Assembly (NCBI GenBank): GCA_002305725.1
Contig: DBQM01000037.1
Coordinates: forward strand, 67,604-131,603
Reading direction: 5' to 3'
Length of the DNA: 64,000 nt
From: Ruminococcus sp. UBA1394
GTDB lineage: Bacteria > Bacillota > Clostridia > Oscillospirales > Ruminococcaceae
In this document: positions 14,828 through 23,784 of the stretch, one piece after another
Numbering within the stretch: the first letter of the stretch is position 1
Layout: each line of letters begins with the position of its first letter
Program-made: the position numbers and the translations under genes
Notes under the pieces: model-generated
What the model was told of the DNA's origin: nothing
What the model saw: only the letters and a program-made list of their open reading frames with translations
The model's database searches: none

Positions 14828-16082
14828 TGAAGTTCATAATTGTTTCGCAGGTTTTCTCAATATCCTCGTCGCTGTGAGCCGCTGAAACAAACATTGCCTC
14901 AAACTGTGAGGGGGCAGTATAAATTCCGTTTTCAAGGAGATAGCTGAAATATTCGGCATACCGCTTTGTGTCAGCAGTTTTTGCGCTGTCATAGTCCTTG
15001 ACAGCGGCGTCGGTGAAAAACGCAGTCAGCAGAGAACCGGCACGGTTTACGTTCATTCCGGCTTTCTTCATTGCCGATTCAATTTTTGCAGACTTTCTGT
15101 CAAGCTCGTCATAAATCTCCGGACTGCTTTCAAGTTCACGCAGCATGGCAAGTCCGGCGGCAACAGCGACCGGATTTCCCGAAAGAGTTCCAGCCTGATA
15201 AACTGAACCCAACGGGGCAACACATTCCATGACCTCACGCTTTCCGCCGTATGCCGCAAGGGGCATTCCGCCGCCGACTATCTTTCCGAGAGTAGTCATG
15301 TCGGGAGTAACGCCATAATATTGCTGTGCGCCTCCCAGCGAAAGCCGGAAGCCTGTGATTACCTCGTCAAAAATCAGAAGTGCGCCGTTTTCTTTTGTAA
15401 TGTCACGCAGGAACTGCAGAAATCCCTCTTCCGGCGGTACAACGCCCATGTTAGCCGCACAGGGTTCCACCAGTACACAGGCAATCTCGCCCCTGTTATT
15501 TTCAAAAAGCTCTTCCACAGACTGCCTGTTGTTGTATTTTGCAAGCAGAGTGGTTTCCGTATAGCCTTTTGGGACGCCGGCGCTGTCGGGAATGGAATTG
15601 GTAAGAAGTCCCGAACCGCCTTTGACAAGAAGTCCGTCGGAATGACCGTGATAACAACCCTCAAACTTGATTATTTTGTCACGGTGAGTAAACCCCCTTG
15701 CCGCACGGACTGCGCTCATGACCGCCTCAGTACCGGAGTTTACAAGTCTGAGCATTTCCATAGAGGGAATATGTTTCTGAATAAGCTCTGCAAGCTCGAT
15801 TTCACCCTTGTGACACGCACCAAAAGTCAGTCCGCTGTCACAGCTTTTCTTTACAGCCTCAATCACCGCCGGATTAGCATGACCGAGAATATTTGGTCCC
15901 CATGAACAGACGTAGTCGATAAACTGATTACCGTCTGCGTCGTAGATTTTATCGCCCTCTGCCTTTTCAATAAACAGGGGAGTTCTGCCCACATTCTTAA
16001 ACGCCCTTACCGGACTGTTTACTCCACCCGGCATGAATTTCAGCGCTTTTGTATAAAGCTTTTCAGATTTGTCTGTATTCAT
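14814..16082 (-). CDS. hemL: Glutamate-1-semialdehyde 2,1-aminomutase
   Basis: A 422-residue class III PLP aminotransferase that makes 5-aminolevulinate from glutamate-1-semialdehyde in the C5 tetrapyrrole route. It shows PGGVNSPVRAF at the N-terminus, FEGCYHGHSDG, LIFDEVITGFR and the PLP lysine in TTLGKIVGGGMP. The ATG at 16082 follows GGAGGA and overlaps the hemB stop (ATGA); the open frame upstream is not needed. It is the last gene of the siroheme operon. Its final residues (KFSG) and stop lie in a decayed family A repeat. Confidence 0.95.
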   Translation of the reverse strand: MNTDKSEKLYTKALKFMPGGVNSPVRAFKNVGRTPLFIEKAEGDKIYDADGNQFIDYVCSWGPNILGHANPAVIEAVKKSCDSGLTFGACHKGEIELAELIQKHIPSMEMLRLVNSGTEAVMSAVRAARGFTHRDKIIKFEGCYHGHSDGLLVKGGSGLLTNSIPDSAGVPKGYTETTLLAKYNNRQSVEELFENNRGEIACVLVEPCAANMGVVPPEEGFLQFLRDITKENGALLIFDEVITGFRLSLGGAQQYYGVTPDMTTLGKIVGGGMPLAAYGGKREVMECVAPLGSVYQAGTLSGNPVAVAAGLAMLRELESSPEIYDELDRKSAKIESAMKKAGMNVNRAGSLLTAFFTDAAVKDYDSAKTADTKRYAEYFSYLLENGIYTAPSQFEAMFVSAAHSDEDIEKTCETIMNFKFSG

Positions 16083-17047
16083 TTTTCCTCCTCCAGCCAT
16101 TTTGCGGCGTCAAGGGCGTGATAAGTAATAATAATATCAGCGCCGGCACGTTTTATTGCAGTAAGATTTTCCATGACGATTCTCTTTTCGTCGATCCAGC
16201 CGTTTTGTGCCGCCGCCTTGACCATGGAATATTCGCCGCTTACGTTATAGGCAGCTATCGGCAGGTCAAAACGTTCACGGGCAGCTTTGAGCACGTCCAG
16301 ATAAGCAAGGGCAGGCTTGACCATTACCATGTCCGCACCCTCCTCAATATCGTCGGCAATTTCCCTTAAAGCCTCTCTGCCGTTGGCGCAGTCCATCTGA
16401 TAGGTCTTTCTGTCGCCGAAAGCAGGGGAGGACTCGGCTGCGTCACGGAAAGGTGAATAGTATCCGGAGGCAAACTTTGCGCTGTATGAGAGAATCGGAG
16501 TACCGGAAAAGCCGTTTTCATCAAGCGCCTTACGGATAGCCGCAACTCTGCCATCCATCATGTCAGACGGAGCAATGATATCAGCGCCTGCTTTTGCAAG
16601 ACTGACCGACATTTTAGAAAGCAGGGGGAGAGTTTCGTCATTGAGTATTTTTCCGTCGCATATCACGCCGCAGTGTCCGTGAGAGGTGTACTCGCAAAGG
16701 CACACGTCCGCAATAACTATCATGTCGGGGTACTTTCCCTTGATATAGCGTATTGCCTGCTGTGTAACGCCGCTGTCGTCGTAGGCGGAGGAGGCAAGCT
16801 CGTCCTTGTGCGCCGGAATACCGAAAATAAGCAGTCCCGAAATACCGCTTTCTGCTGTCGCATCAAGTACCTCGTCAAGCGTATCAACAGAATACTGATA
16901 AACGCCGGGCATTGAGTCAACAGGCTTTTTTATATTCTTTCCCTCAGCAACAAAAATCGGGTAAATAAGGTCGCTTTTGTTTATGTGAGTTTCCTGTACC
17001 ATTCGTCTGAGCGCACCGCTGGCACGAAGTCTTCTGAATCTGTTCAT
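16079..17047 (-). CDS. hemB: Porphobilinogen synthase
   Basis: A 322-residue enzyme condensing two 5-aminolevulinate molecules to porphobilinogen. The zinc site is Cys116, Cys118 and Cys126 (VCLCEYTSHGHC), so it is a zinc-type enzyme. The Schiff-base lysines lie in LSYSAKFASGYYSPFRDA and MVKPALAYLD. The length is typical. It overlaps both neighbours by four bases in the hemA-sirC-hemC-hemD-hemB-hemL order. Confidence 0.96.
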   Translation of the reverse strand: MNRFRRLRASGALRRMVQETHINKSDLIYPIFVAEGKNIKKPVDSMPGVYQYSVDTLDEVLDATAESGISGLLIFGIPAHKDELASSAYDDSGVTQQAIRYIKGKYPDMIVIADVCLCEYTSHGHCGVICDGKILNDETLPLLSKMSVSLAKAGADIIAPSDMMDGRVAAIRKALDENGFSGTPILSYSAKFASGYYSPFRDAAESSPAFGDRKTYQMDCANGREALREIADDIEEGADMVMVKPALAYLDVLKAARERFDLPIAAYNVSGEYSMVKAAAQNGWIDEKRIVMENLTAIKRAGADIIITYHALDAAKWLEEEK

Positions 17048-18525
17048 CTGTCTGCCTCCTGTAATATTTTGTCAGCCATTCCGGCGGAAGTCTGAATATC
17101 CGCTGTGCTGAAATCTGTAACGCCGTGTTTTTTCAGCGTTTCCGCAGTAATTTCACCTATGCATACAACCTTTGTTTTTTCGGAAAAAGTATATCCGCTT
17201 TCAAAAAAAGAGTCCACTCCCGACGAGCTTGCAAAGGTGAGAAAATCTGTGTCCACCTGAGTGTTTACGGCAGTTTCATCAGTCCTTATCACGTCATAGG
17301 TCTTTATATCATTATATGAAATGCTGTGTTCGTCAAGTATTTTTGTCAGTATCGCCGAGCCTTTTTCCGCACGGAGAATCAGCACTTTTTCATTACTATT
17401 CACCGTTTTTGCAAGGGCATTTCCCAGTTCCTCAGAAGTGAATTTTTTTGGAACAAGGTCGGGGAAAATACCGCTTTTTTCAAGCGCTTCAGCGGTACAG
17501 CTGCCGATAACTGCAATTTTCAGTCCGGCAAGACGGCGCAAATCGACTTTTTGCTTTTTCATGCGTTTCAGAAAAATCTCCGCACCGTTTACGCTTGTAA
17601 GCACAAGCCAGCTGTAATCTGAAATATTCTGCAAAGCTGCGTCAAAGGCTTTGTTTTCGCTGTACTCCGAAACTCTGAAATAATCAAGAAATCTGACGTC
17701 TGCGCCGAGTTCATTAAGCTGTGGTGCAAGCTTATCCGCAAAACGCTTTGTACCTGTTACAGTAACGGAAATTTTGTCAAGCGGTCGGATAATTGTAGGT
17801 GAAAGGTCAAGACGGGCTGTTTCTCCCACAACGATTACCGCCGGAGCGATGATGTTTTCCTTTTCGGCAGTATCTGCAATATTTTCAAGGACATCTCTTA
17901 CCACACGCTGTTTTGCAGTACCTCCGCAGGAAATCACCGCCGCAGGAGTATCGCTGCTCATTCCTCCCGAAATAAGTCCGTCGGCTATTCTGCGCAGATT
18001 TCTGAGCCCCATGAGAAAGACCAGCGTACCGTCAAGCTTTGCGTACTTTTCAAAATTTTCCGGCAGCAGGTCATCAGCCGTATGACCGGTAATAACGTGA
18101 AAACTGCGGCTCAGACGGCGGTGAGTAACCGGTATTCCGGCAAGCTCAGCCACGGCATAGGAGGAAGAAATTCCGGGAATAACGCTGTATTCAATTCTCT
18201 TTTCCTGTAAAGCAAGAATTTCTTCGCCGCCCCTGCCGAAAACAAACGGGTCGCCGCCTTTGAGCCTTGCAACAGTCTTTCCCTCAGACGCTTTTTCTAT
18301 AAGAATTTTATTTATGTTTTCCTGCGTTTCGCTGTGATGTCCGGCACGTTTCCCTACGCAGATTTTTTCCGAATTTTCGGGAGCGAAAGCAAGCAGTTTG
18401 CTGTCTATCAGGCTGTCATAAACTATTGTATCACACTTCTGTAAAATTTTCATTCCTTTAAGTGTAATATAATCGTAATCTCCGCAGCCCGCCCCCACAA
18501 GATATACTTTCCCGGTTTTACTCAT
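17044..18525 (-). CDS. hemD: Fused uroporphyrinogen-III methyltransferase / uroporphyrinogen-III synthase (CobA-HemD)
   Basis: A 493-residue bifunctional protein. Residues 1-245 are the SAM-dependent methyltransferase (VYLVGAGCGDYDYITLKG at the start, GDPFVFGRGGEE, ITGHTADD) that makes precorrin-2. Residues 250-493 are the HemD synthase that closes and inverts the ring. This fusion is common in Clostridia. The methyltransferase half commits the operon to siroheme or corrinoids rather than heme. It overlaps hemC and hemB by four bases each. Confidence 0.94.
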   Translation of the reverse strand: MSKTGKVYLVGAGCGDYDYITLKGMKILQKCDTIVYDSLIDSKLLAFAPENSEKICVGKRAGHHSETQENINKILIEKASEGKTVARLKGGDPFVFGRGGEEILALQEKRIEYSVIPGISSSYAVAELAGIPVTHRRLSRSFHVITGHTADDLLPENFEKYAKLDGTLVFLMGLRNLRRIADGLISGGMSSDTPAAVISCGGTAKQRVVRDVLENIADTAEKENIIAPAVIVVGETARLDLSPTIIRPLDKISVTVTGTKRFADKLAPQLNELGADVRFLDYFRVSEYSENKAFDAALQNISDYSWLVLTSVNGAEIFLKRMKKQKVDLRRLAGLKIAVIGSCTAEALEKSGIFPDLVPKKFTSEELGNALAKTVNSNEKVLILRAEKGSAILTKILDEHSISYNDIKTYDVIRTDETAVNTQVDTDFLTFASSSGVDSFFESGYTFSEKTKVVCIGEITAETLKKHGVTDFSTADIQTSAGMADKILQEADR

Positions 18526-19385
18526 AGCTTTGAAACCAACTCCTCTGCAAGTCTGAACCTGTCTGATATTTTCGCCTCTGCTGACAGTATCTTTTTACAG
18601 TCCTTTGAGGCTGTAAGGCGGATTTTTTCTCCGGATATTTCTGCATACGCTCCCACAGGCATTGTGCAGTCTGCACCCAGCAGCTCCGGCACACGCCGTT
18701 CTGTTTCAAAGGCGTAAAATGTGTTTTTGTCTGAAATCTGATTTATTATGTGACTGATTTTTTCACCTTTGCGGCTCTCAACTGCAATGATTCCCTGGCA
18801 CGCCGCCGGAAGAAAGTCTGTACTGTCAAAAGCGGTAAAGGAAAGTTCCTCCGAGCCGTAAAGTCCGAGACGTTCAAGTCCTGCCGCCGCAAGGATTATA
18901 CCGTCAAATTCGCCGCTTTTCAGCTTGCGCAGACGGGTGTCCACATTGCCCCGTATATCGCCGAAAACAGCATTTGGGTAAAGCCTCTGCATATTCAATC
19001 TGCGCCGCTGACTGCCTGTGCCGACGATGAATTTACTGTCCTTTTCCGGAACTTTATCCGCAGGCGTGACCAGTACATCACGGTAGTTTCCACGTTTCAG
19101 AACACCGGATATTTCAAGGTTTTCCGCAAGCTTATAGGGCAGATCCTTTGCGCTGTGAACGGCTATGTCAATCTCACCTTTCCGGAGCAGACTTTCAATC
19201 TCAGACACAAAAACGCCCTTTCCGCCTATTCGGGCAAGGGGCTTGTCGAGTATTTTGTCGCCTTTGGTGGTGATGTGAACGATTTCCGTTTCTATGTCCG
19301 GAAAAGCGTCATGCAGACTTTTAATCACCATGTCAGTCTGTGCAAGGGCAAGACTGCTTTTTCGTGTGCCTATTCTAATTTTCAT
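18522..19385 (-). CDS. hemC: Hydroxymethylbilane synthase
   Basis: A 287-residue porphobilinogen deaminase that polymerises four porphobilinogens. It begins IRIGTRKSSLALAQT, contains VHSAKDLP and ends near the dipyrromethane-cofactor cysteine in GADCTMPVGAYAE. It is slightly short at the C-terminus compared with the usual 305-315 residues. It overlaps sirC by 11 bases and cobA-hemD by four. Confidence 0.95.
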   Translation of the reverse strand: MKIRIGTRKSSLALAQTDMVIKSLHDAFPDIETEIVHITTKGDKILDKPLARIGGKGVFVSEIESLLRKGEIDIAVHSAKDLPYKLAENLEISGVLKRGNYRDVLVTPADKVPEKDSKFIVGTGSQRRRLNMQRLYPNAVFGDIRGNVDTRLRKLKSGEFDGIILAAAGLERLGLYGSEELSFTAFDSTDFLPAACQGIIAVESRKGEKISHIINQISDKNTFYAFETERRVPELLGADCTMPVGAYAEISGEKIRLTASKDCKKILSAEAKISDRFRLAEELVSKL

Positions 19386-19998
19386 GCTCTTTCAGCTCCT
19401 CCAGCAAAGCGTTGATGGTATCGTCTGACGGTAATTCATCATTTGTCAGACAAAGCTTTAATAAAGCTTCCGCCGCATTTTTCCGCTTTTCCTCAGTATC
19501 AAATTTTTGCTTTATAACAGGACGGAATCTCCCCATAATTTCCATGATTTCAAGACTGCGTTCACTGAGCAATTCCTCAGTCTGCTCACGGAGAAAACGT
19601 GCGTAAAGAGGACTTTTTCCGGAGGTTGTAATGCCGACTGTGATATCGTTTTTATGTACCAGCGCCGGAAAAATAAATCCGCATTTTCCGAGGTCGTCAA
19701 CAGTATTCACCGGGATTTTTTTCTCGCTGCAAAGAGAAAAAATGTGTGCATTCAATGCGGCATTATCCGTTGCGGAAATAACCATAAATGCGCTGTCAAT
19801 GTCGCTGTCAAGGAAGTTTCTTTCCGTAATTTCAATGCCGCTGATATTTTTCAGTTCACTGCATACTGCCGGTGCTACAACCACAATTTCCGGCTCAAAA
19901 GGCAGCAGCTTTTCGACCTTTCTCAGCGCCACGTTACCGCCGCCGACAACAACGCACCGCTTGTTTTTTATATCTGCAAAAAAAGGGAAATAACCCAT
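19375..19998 (-). CDS. Precorrin-2 dehydrogenase / sirohydrochlorin ferrochelatase-like
   Basis: A 207-residue NAD-binding protein of the Met8p/SirC family. VVVGGGNVALRKVE (15-28) is the dinucleotide fold, with NTVDDLGKCGFIFPA and GITTSGKSPLYARFLRE in the family order. It oxidises precorrin-2 to sirohydrochlorin, and Met8p-type members also insert iron. No separate sirB/cbiK chelatase is in the operon, so this protein may do both steps; that is inference. It lies one base after hemA. Confidence 0.9.
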   Translation of the reverse strand: MGYFPFFADIKNKRCVVVGGGNVALRKVEKLLPFEPEIVVVAPAVCSELKNISGIEITERNFLDSDIDSAFMVISATDNAALNAHIFSLCSEKKIPVNTVDDLGKCGFIFPALVHKNDITVGITTSGKSPLYARFLREQTEELLSERSLEIMEIMGRFRPVIKQKFDTEEKRKNAAEALLKLCLTNDELPSDDTINALLEELKEHEN

Positions 19999-19999
19999 A

Positions 20000-21127
20000 T
20001 CACAACTGCTCCTTATAATTTTTCAGAACCTCAAGCACCGCCTCAAACTGTGAGGAATCAAGCTCTGATTTAAACTGATACAAAAGCTTTTCGGATATTG
20101 CAGTACCTGCGTTTTCACGATAGGGGAGATAGTTGTGAAAGGCGATATCCTTTTTCAGCGTATCAGTTTCTTCTGCTATTATCTGCCCTGCTGCGTCTAC
20201 GCTGTCAAGCTTCAGCGCATTGTTTTCCTGTGCCAGCTTTTCAAAATAATCTATGCCGATTCGCTTTACACCGTCAAGCTGTGTAATATTTTCTTCAATA
20301 TCTGCGGGTACGGCAAGGTCAATAAACAGTCTGTTCTTTTTATGTATGAGAGATTTTTTTAGTCTGTTAAGGGTAATGGTATAGTGCGGACTGGAAGTTG
20401 CGCTGATAACGCAGTCTGCCCCGTCGGTAAGGCTGTAGCGGTCAGCGTAATCTGCGGTTTTGAAAAGTGAATCTGCCGCAGTTCCGAATCCGGTGTTGTG
20501 ACTTCGCAGAGTTGCAGTAACATTTACATTTTTACAGGAAAGGAGATTTTTCAGCACAGTCGAACCTGTTTTTCCCGTTGCTCCGATTACCAGTACATTC
20601 ACGTTTTCGCCCAGTTTTTTTGCTTCATTTGCCGCAAGTGTCGCAAAGGAAACAGAGGTTTTTGACAGGGCAGTTTCAGTCTTGATTTTCTTTGCACAGG
20701 CAATTGCCGCCTGAAAAATCATGTTCAGCTCAAATGAAACCGTACCGAATTCCTGTGCCGCTGTGTACGCATTTTTAGTCTGACCCAGTATTTCGTCCTC
20801 TCCGATAATCATAGAATCAATTCCGCAGGCGACCTCAAAAAGGTGACGTATAGCCTTGTCACCCTGATACTGTCTGAAATAGGGCGAAAGTTCCGTTTCA
20901 TCAGTTTTGCTGTATCCGGCAAGAACGTGCTTTACTTCTTCGGCAGAACCGGAATTGCCGCAGAAATATACTTCTGTACGGTTACAGGTGCAGAGCAGTA
21001 CACATTGATTTATTATTTGCGTGTCACACAGCGCCGACATGATTTTCTTCTGTATATCTGATGTAAACGCCAGCTTTTCCCTTATCTCAGCGTCTGCATT
21101 TTTATGACTTATGCTGATACAAAACAA
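20000..21127 (-). CDS. hemA: Glutamyl-tRNA reductase
   Basis: A 375-residue enzyme for the first committed step of tetrapyrrole synthesis. The catalytic cysteine is Cys48 in LLCTCNRTE. EVACGIDSMIIGEDEILGQTK and the GATGKTGS nucleotide motif follow. It is somewhat shorter than the usual 420 residues because the C-terminal dimerisation region is reduced. The start is TTG at 21127: an in-frame stop lies directly upstream and no ATG fits the conserved N-terminus. It is the first gene of the siroheme operon, with a decayed family A repeat upstream. Confidence 0.93.
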   Translation of the reverse strand: MFCISISHKNADAEIREKLAFTSDIQKKIMSALCDTQIINQCVLLCTCNRTEVYFCGNSGSAEEVKHVLAGYSKTDETELSPYFRQYQGDKAIRHLFEVACGIDSMIIGEDEILGQTKNAYTAAQEFGTVSFELNMIFQAAIACAKKIKTETALSKTSVSFATLAANEAKKLGENVNVLVIGATGKTGSTVLKNLLSCKNVNVTATLRSHNTGFGTAADSLFKTADYADRYSLTDGADCVISATSSPHYTITLNRLKKSLIHKKNRLFIDLAVPADIEENITQLDGVKRIGIDYFEKLAQENNALKLDSVDAAGQIIAEETDTLKKDIAFHNYLPYRENAGTAISEKLLYQFKSELDSSQFEAVLEVLKNYKEQL

Positions 21128-21159
21128 TTATTATCACTGCTTTCAATTTTTCGTATTCA

Positions 21160-21297
21160 TGACAATACCGCATAAAGACAGACTTTTTTCAGTTTCTGTC
21201 TTTATACGGTGTTTTATCCTGAAGGAAACACTGACGGAAAATATGCAAGCAAGATGCGTGCCAAGCCGATAGGCGTGATTTAATCAGTGATTCCTTA
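21160..21297. repeat. Family A element, diverged copy
   Basis: CAATACCGCATAAAG at the left and a right part running GACGGAAAATATGCAAGC to GATTCCTTA align with intact family A copies. An inner hairpin, ATAAAGACAGA/TCTGTCTTTAT, could act as terminator or attenuator. It fills the gap between the Rrf2 gene and hemA, and its end holds the Rrf2 stop codon. Confidence 0.65.
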
Positions 21298-21744
21298 TAT
21301 ATAATACATGAAATCTCCTGTTTTTGCAAGTGATTTACGATATTGTTCAATAATTTCTGCAAGAGTGATGCTTTGTGAAAACTCTCTCAGATAAACTGTC
21401 ATTTTATTCCATAGTTTTTCGTCAATAATGTCTTTCAGTTCTGATTCTTTTTCGCTGTCATTAAAAACAGTATCTCCTAAAATTGTGACATCAAGGGCGT
21501 CAAGGACTTCACGAAGTGTAATTTTTTCCGGCGGTTTTCCCACAACATATCCGCCTCTTGAACCTTTCTGACTGCGTACCAGATGCGACTGCCGCAGTAT
21601 CATCAGTATCTGTTCAAGATATTTTATGGAAATATTCTGACGTTTGGAAATGCTGCATACTGTAACCGGTTCGCCGTTTTCGGAATACAGCGCAATATCA
21701 GTCAGTGCGATTATGCCGCATTCCACTTTAGTTGAAATTTTAAT
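21295..21744 (-). CDS. Rrf2-family transcription regulator (CymR-like), apparent ATT start
   Basis: A regulator of about 149 residues with an N-terminal winged helix, including SIKYLEQILMILRQSHLVRSQKGSRGGYVV, the Rrf2 DNA-binding signature. The IscR cluster cysteines are absent, so it is not an iron-sulfur sensor. Its place directly after cysK matches the CymR-CysK partnership known in Bacillus and Staphylococcus, where the pair represses sulfur genes. The canonical N-terminus MKISTKVECG is obtained only if translation begins at ATT (21742-21744), six bases after GGGAGGG (21751-21757). The first conventional codon, GTG at 21726, lacks a ribosome site and would remove six conserved residues. 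Confidence 0.85.
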   Translation of the reverse strand: MKISTKVECGIIALTDIALYSENGEPVTVCSISKRQNISIKYLEQILMILRQSHLVRSQKGSRGGYVVGKPPEKITLREVLDALDVTILGDTVFNDSEKESELKDIIDEKLWNKMTVYLREFSQSITLAEIIEQYRKSLAKTGDFMYYI

Positions 21745-21777
21745 GTGAATCCCTCCCTTTGCAAATCAGACAAATTT

Positions 21778-22710
21778 TTATTCAGAAAAAAGTGCAGTTG
21801 AAAAATATCTGTCACCGCTGTCCGGCAAAAGTGCAACGATTGTCTTGCCTTTATTTTCCGGTCTTTTTGCGATTTCCAGCGCCGCATGAAGTGCCGCACC
21901 CGATGAAATACCGACTAAAATACCCTCCTGCTTTGCCAGCAGCTTTGACGCTGCAAATGCGTCATCATTCTGTACCTTTACAATTTCGTCATAAACTGAA
22001 GTGTTCAGAGTTTTCGGTACAAAGCCTGCGCCTATACCCTGGATTTTGTGCGGACCTGCTTTGCCCTCCGATAATACCGGAGAATCCGCCGGTTCAACTG
22101 CGGCAATTTTTACGCCGGGGTTCTGTGATTTCAGATATTCTCCCGTACCGCTTACAGTACCGCCTGTTCCGACGCCGGCGACAAAGAAATCAACCTTTCC
22201 GTCCGTGTCGTCCCATATTTCCGGACCGGTCGTCTTTCTGTGTACTTCCGGATTTGCAGGATTTTCAAACTGTCCGGGGATAAAGCTGTCGGGAATTTCC
22301 TCTGCAAGTTCCTGCGCTTTTTCGATAGCGCCTTTCATTCCCTTTACACCCTGGGTCAGCACTATTTCCGCACCGTATGCCTTTAAAATGTTTCTTCTCT
22401 CCACACTCATGGTTTCCGGCATTGTGAGAATAACACGGTAACCCTTTGCAGCTGCGATTGCCGCAAGTCCGATACCTGTATTGCCGGAGGTGGGCTCAAT
22501 AATTACAGAGCCGGCTTTTAATATGCCCTTTTTCTCTGCGTCCTCAATCATTGATTTGGCAATTCTGTCCTTTACACTTCCTGCCGGATTAAAATATTCA
22601 AGCTTCACAAGAACAGTTGCTTCGAGATTCTGATTCTTTTCTATATTTACGATTTCCACAAGTGGCGTTTTGCCGATAAGCTCTATTGCACCCTTATAAA
22701 TATTTGACAT
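21778..22710 (-). CDS. cysK: Cysteine synthase
   Basis: A 310-residue PLP enzyme that makes cysteine from O-acetylserine and sulfide. The PLP lysine is Lys47 in GSVKDRIA; TSGNTGIGLA binds the substrate and GVGTGGTVSG the phosphate. ATG 22710 with GGAGG eight bases upstream is chosen over the longer frame. It is co-transcribed with the sulfate transporter and placed 33 bases before the Rrf2 gene, so it may also serve as the regulator's sensing partner. No serine acetyltransferase gene is in the window. Confidence 0.95.
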   Translation of the reverse strand: MSNIYKGAIELIGKTPLVEIVNIEKNQNLEATVLVKLEYFNPAGSVKDRIAKSMIEDAEKKGILKAGSVIIEPTSGNTGIGLAAIAAAKGYRVILTMPETMSVERRNILKAYGAEIVLTQGVKGMKGAIEKAQELAEEIPDSFIPGQFENPANPEVHRKTTGPEIWDDTDGKVDFFVAGVGTGGTVSGTGEYLKSQNPGVKIAAVEPADSPVLSEGKAGPHKIQGIGAGFVPKTLNTSVYDEIVKVQNDDAFAASKLLAKQEGILVGISSGAALHAALEIAKRPENKGKTIVALLPDSGDRYFSTALFSE

Positions 22711-22725
22711 ATCCTGACCCTCCAA

Positions 22726-23784
22726 TTAAATAACAATTGAATTTTCCTGAAGTGACTGGTTTTCAAGGAGATATGCCTTATCTCCCGAAGTTACAAAAAT
22801 TCTGTAGAGGAAAACGTCAACCTTTTCGCCTGCTGAAATGCTTTCTTCCTCTAAATCTCTTTTTGCTGTAAGTAATGTATCGTTCACACGGACTTTCAGT
22901 TCTAATTTATCGCCTCTGAAAGAAACGTGCTCAACAATACCCTCTGATGCAGAACTTCTGAATTTCTGCACCTCGTTTTTCTTTGTGATTTTTACAAATT
23001 CGGGGCGGACTATCGCTTTGTCAACGTTCTCGACTTTCTCAAAAGTATGGAATGACTGATAGTTCTCCACAACCGAAGTCTGACCGAAAAATGACGCAGT
23101 AAAAGCGGTATCCGGCTTCTGATAGACTGCAAGGGGAGTGCCCATCTGCTCTACTCTTCCCTTATTGGTAATGATTATCTCGTCTGCCACTTCGATAGCC
23201 TCGTCCTGGTCGTGAGTAACGAAGATACTGGTAACACCCAGCTTTTCAATCATGTCCTTTAACCAGCTGCGCAGTTCCTGTCTTACCTTTGCGTCGATTG
23301 CGGCAAAAGGCTCGTCAAGGAGCAGCAGCTGCGGATTCGGAGCTAACGCTCTTGCAAATGCCACTCGCTGTCTTTGTCCGCCCGAAAGCTGGCTCGGATA
23401 ACGCTTTTCCAGTCCTTTAAGACCGATAAGCTCGATAAGTTCCTTTACACGATTGTCAATATCTATTTTGTCCGCTTTCTGCACCTTTAAACCGAATGCA
23501 ATATTTTCATATACTGTCATATAGCGGAAAAGCGCATAATTCTGAAATACAAAGCCTATTCCTCTTTTGCTTGCCGGAATGTCATTGACTACCTTTCCGT
23601 CAATTATAATTTCACCGCTGTCTGGGTGTTCCAGTCCTGCAATCATACGCAGAATAGTGGTTTTGCCGCTGCCGCTGGGTCCGAGCAGACCGATAAGCTT
23701 TCCCTTTTCGATTCCGAAACTAACGTTGTCAGACGCTTTGTAATCGCCGAAATGCTTGTTTATATTTCTTAATTCAACATACAT
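22726..23784 (-). CDS. cysA: Sulfate ABC transporter ATP-binding protein
   Basis: A 352-residue ATPase with Walker A GPSGSGKT (35-42), signature LSGGQRQR and Walker B LLLLDEPFAAID. A C-terminal TOBE-like regulatory domain with FRGDKLELKVRV is present, as in CysA. It drives sulfate import through CysT/CysW. The gene abuts cysW without a gap. Confidence 0.95.
   Translation of the reverse strand: MYVELRNINKHFGDYKASDNVSFGIEKGKLIGLLGPSGSGKTTILRMIAGLEHPDSGEIIIDGKVVNDIPASKRGIGFVFQNYALFRYMTVYENIAFGLKVQKADKIDIDNRVKELIELIGLKGLEKRYPSQLSGGQRQRVAFARALAPNPQLLLLDEPFAAIDAKVRQELRSWLKDMIEKLGVTSIFVTHDQDEAIEVADEIIITNKGRVEQMGTPLAVYQKPDTAFTASFFGQTSVVENYQSFHTFEKVENVDKAIVRPEFVKITKKNEVQKFRSSASEGIVEHVSFRGDKLELKVRVNDTLLTAKRDLEEESISAGEKVDVFLYRIFVTSGDKAYLLENQSLQENSIVI

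Noticed and set aside
14814..21127. Hem operon as a heme biosynthesis operon
   Set aside because: No uroporphyrinogen decarboxylase or later heme genes are present, and the CobA half and sirC-like gene commit it to siroheme or related products.
21295..21744. Rrf2 protein as an IscR-type iron-sulfur regulator
   Set aside because: The three-cysteine cluster motif is absent, and the neighbours are cysK and the sulfate transporter, not isc or suf genes.
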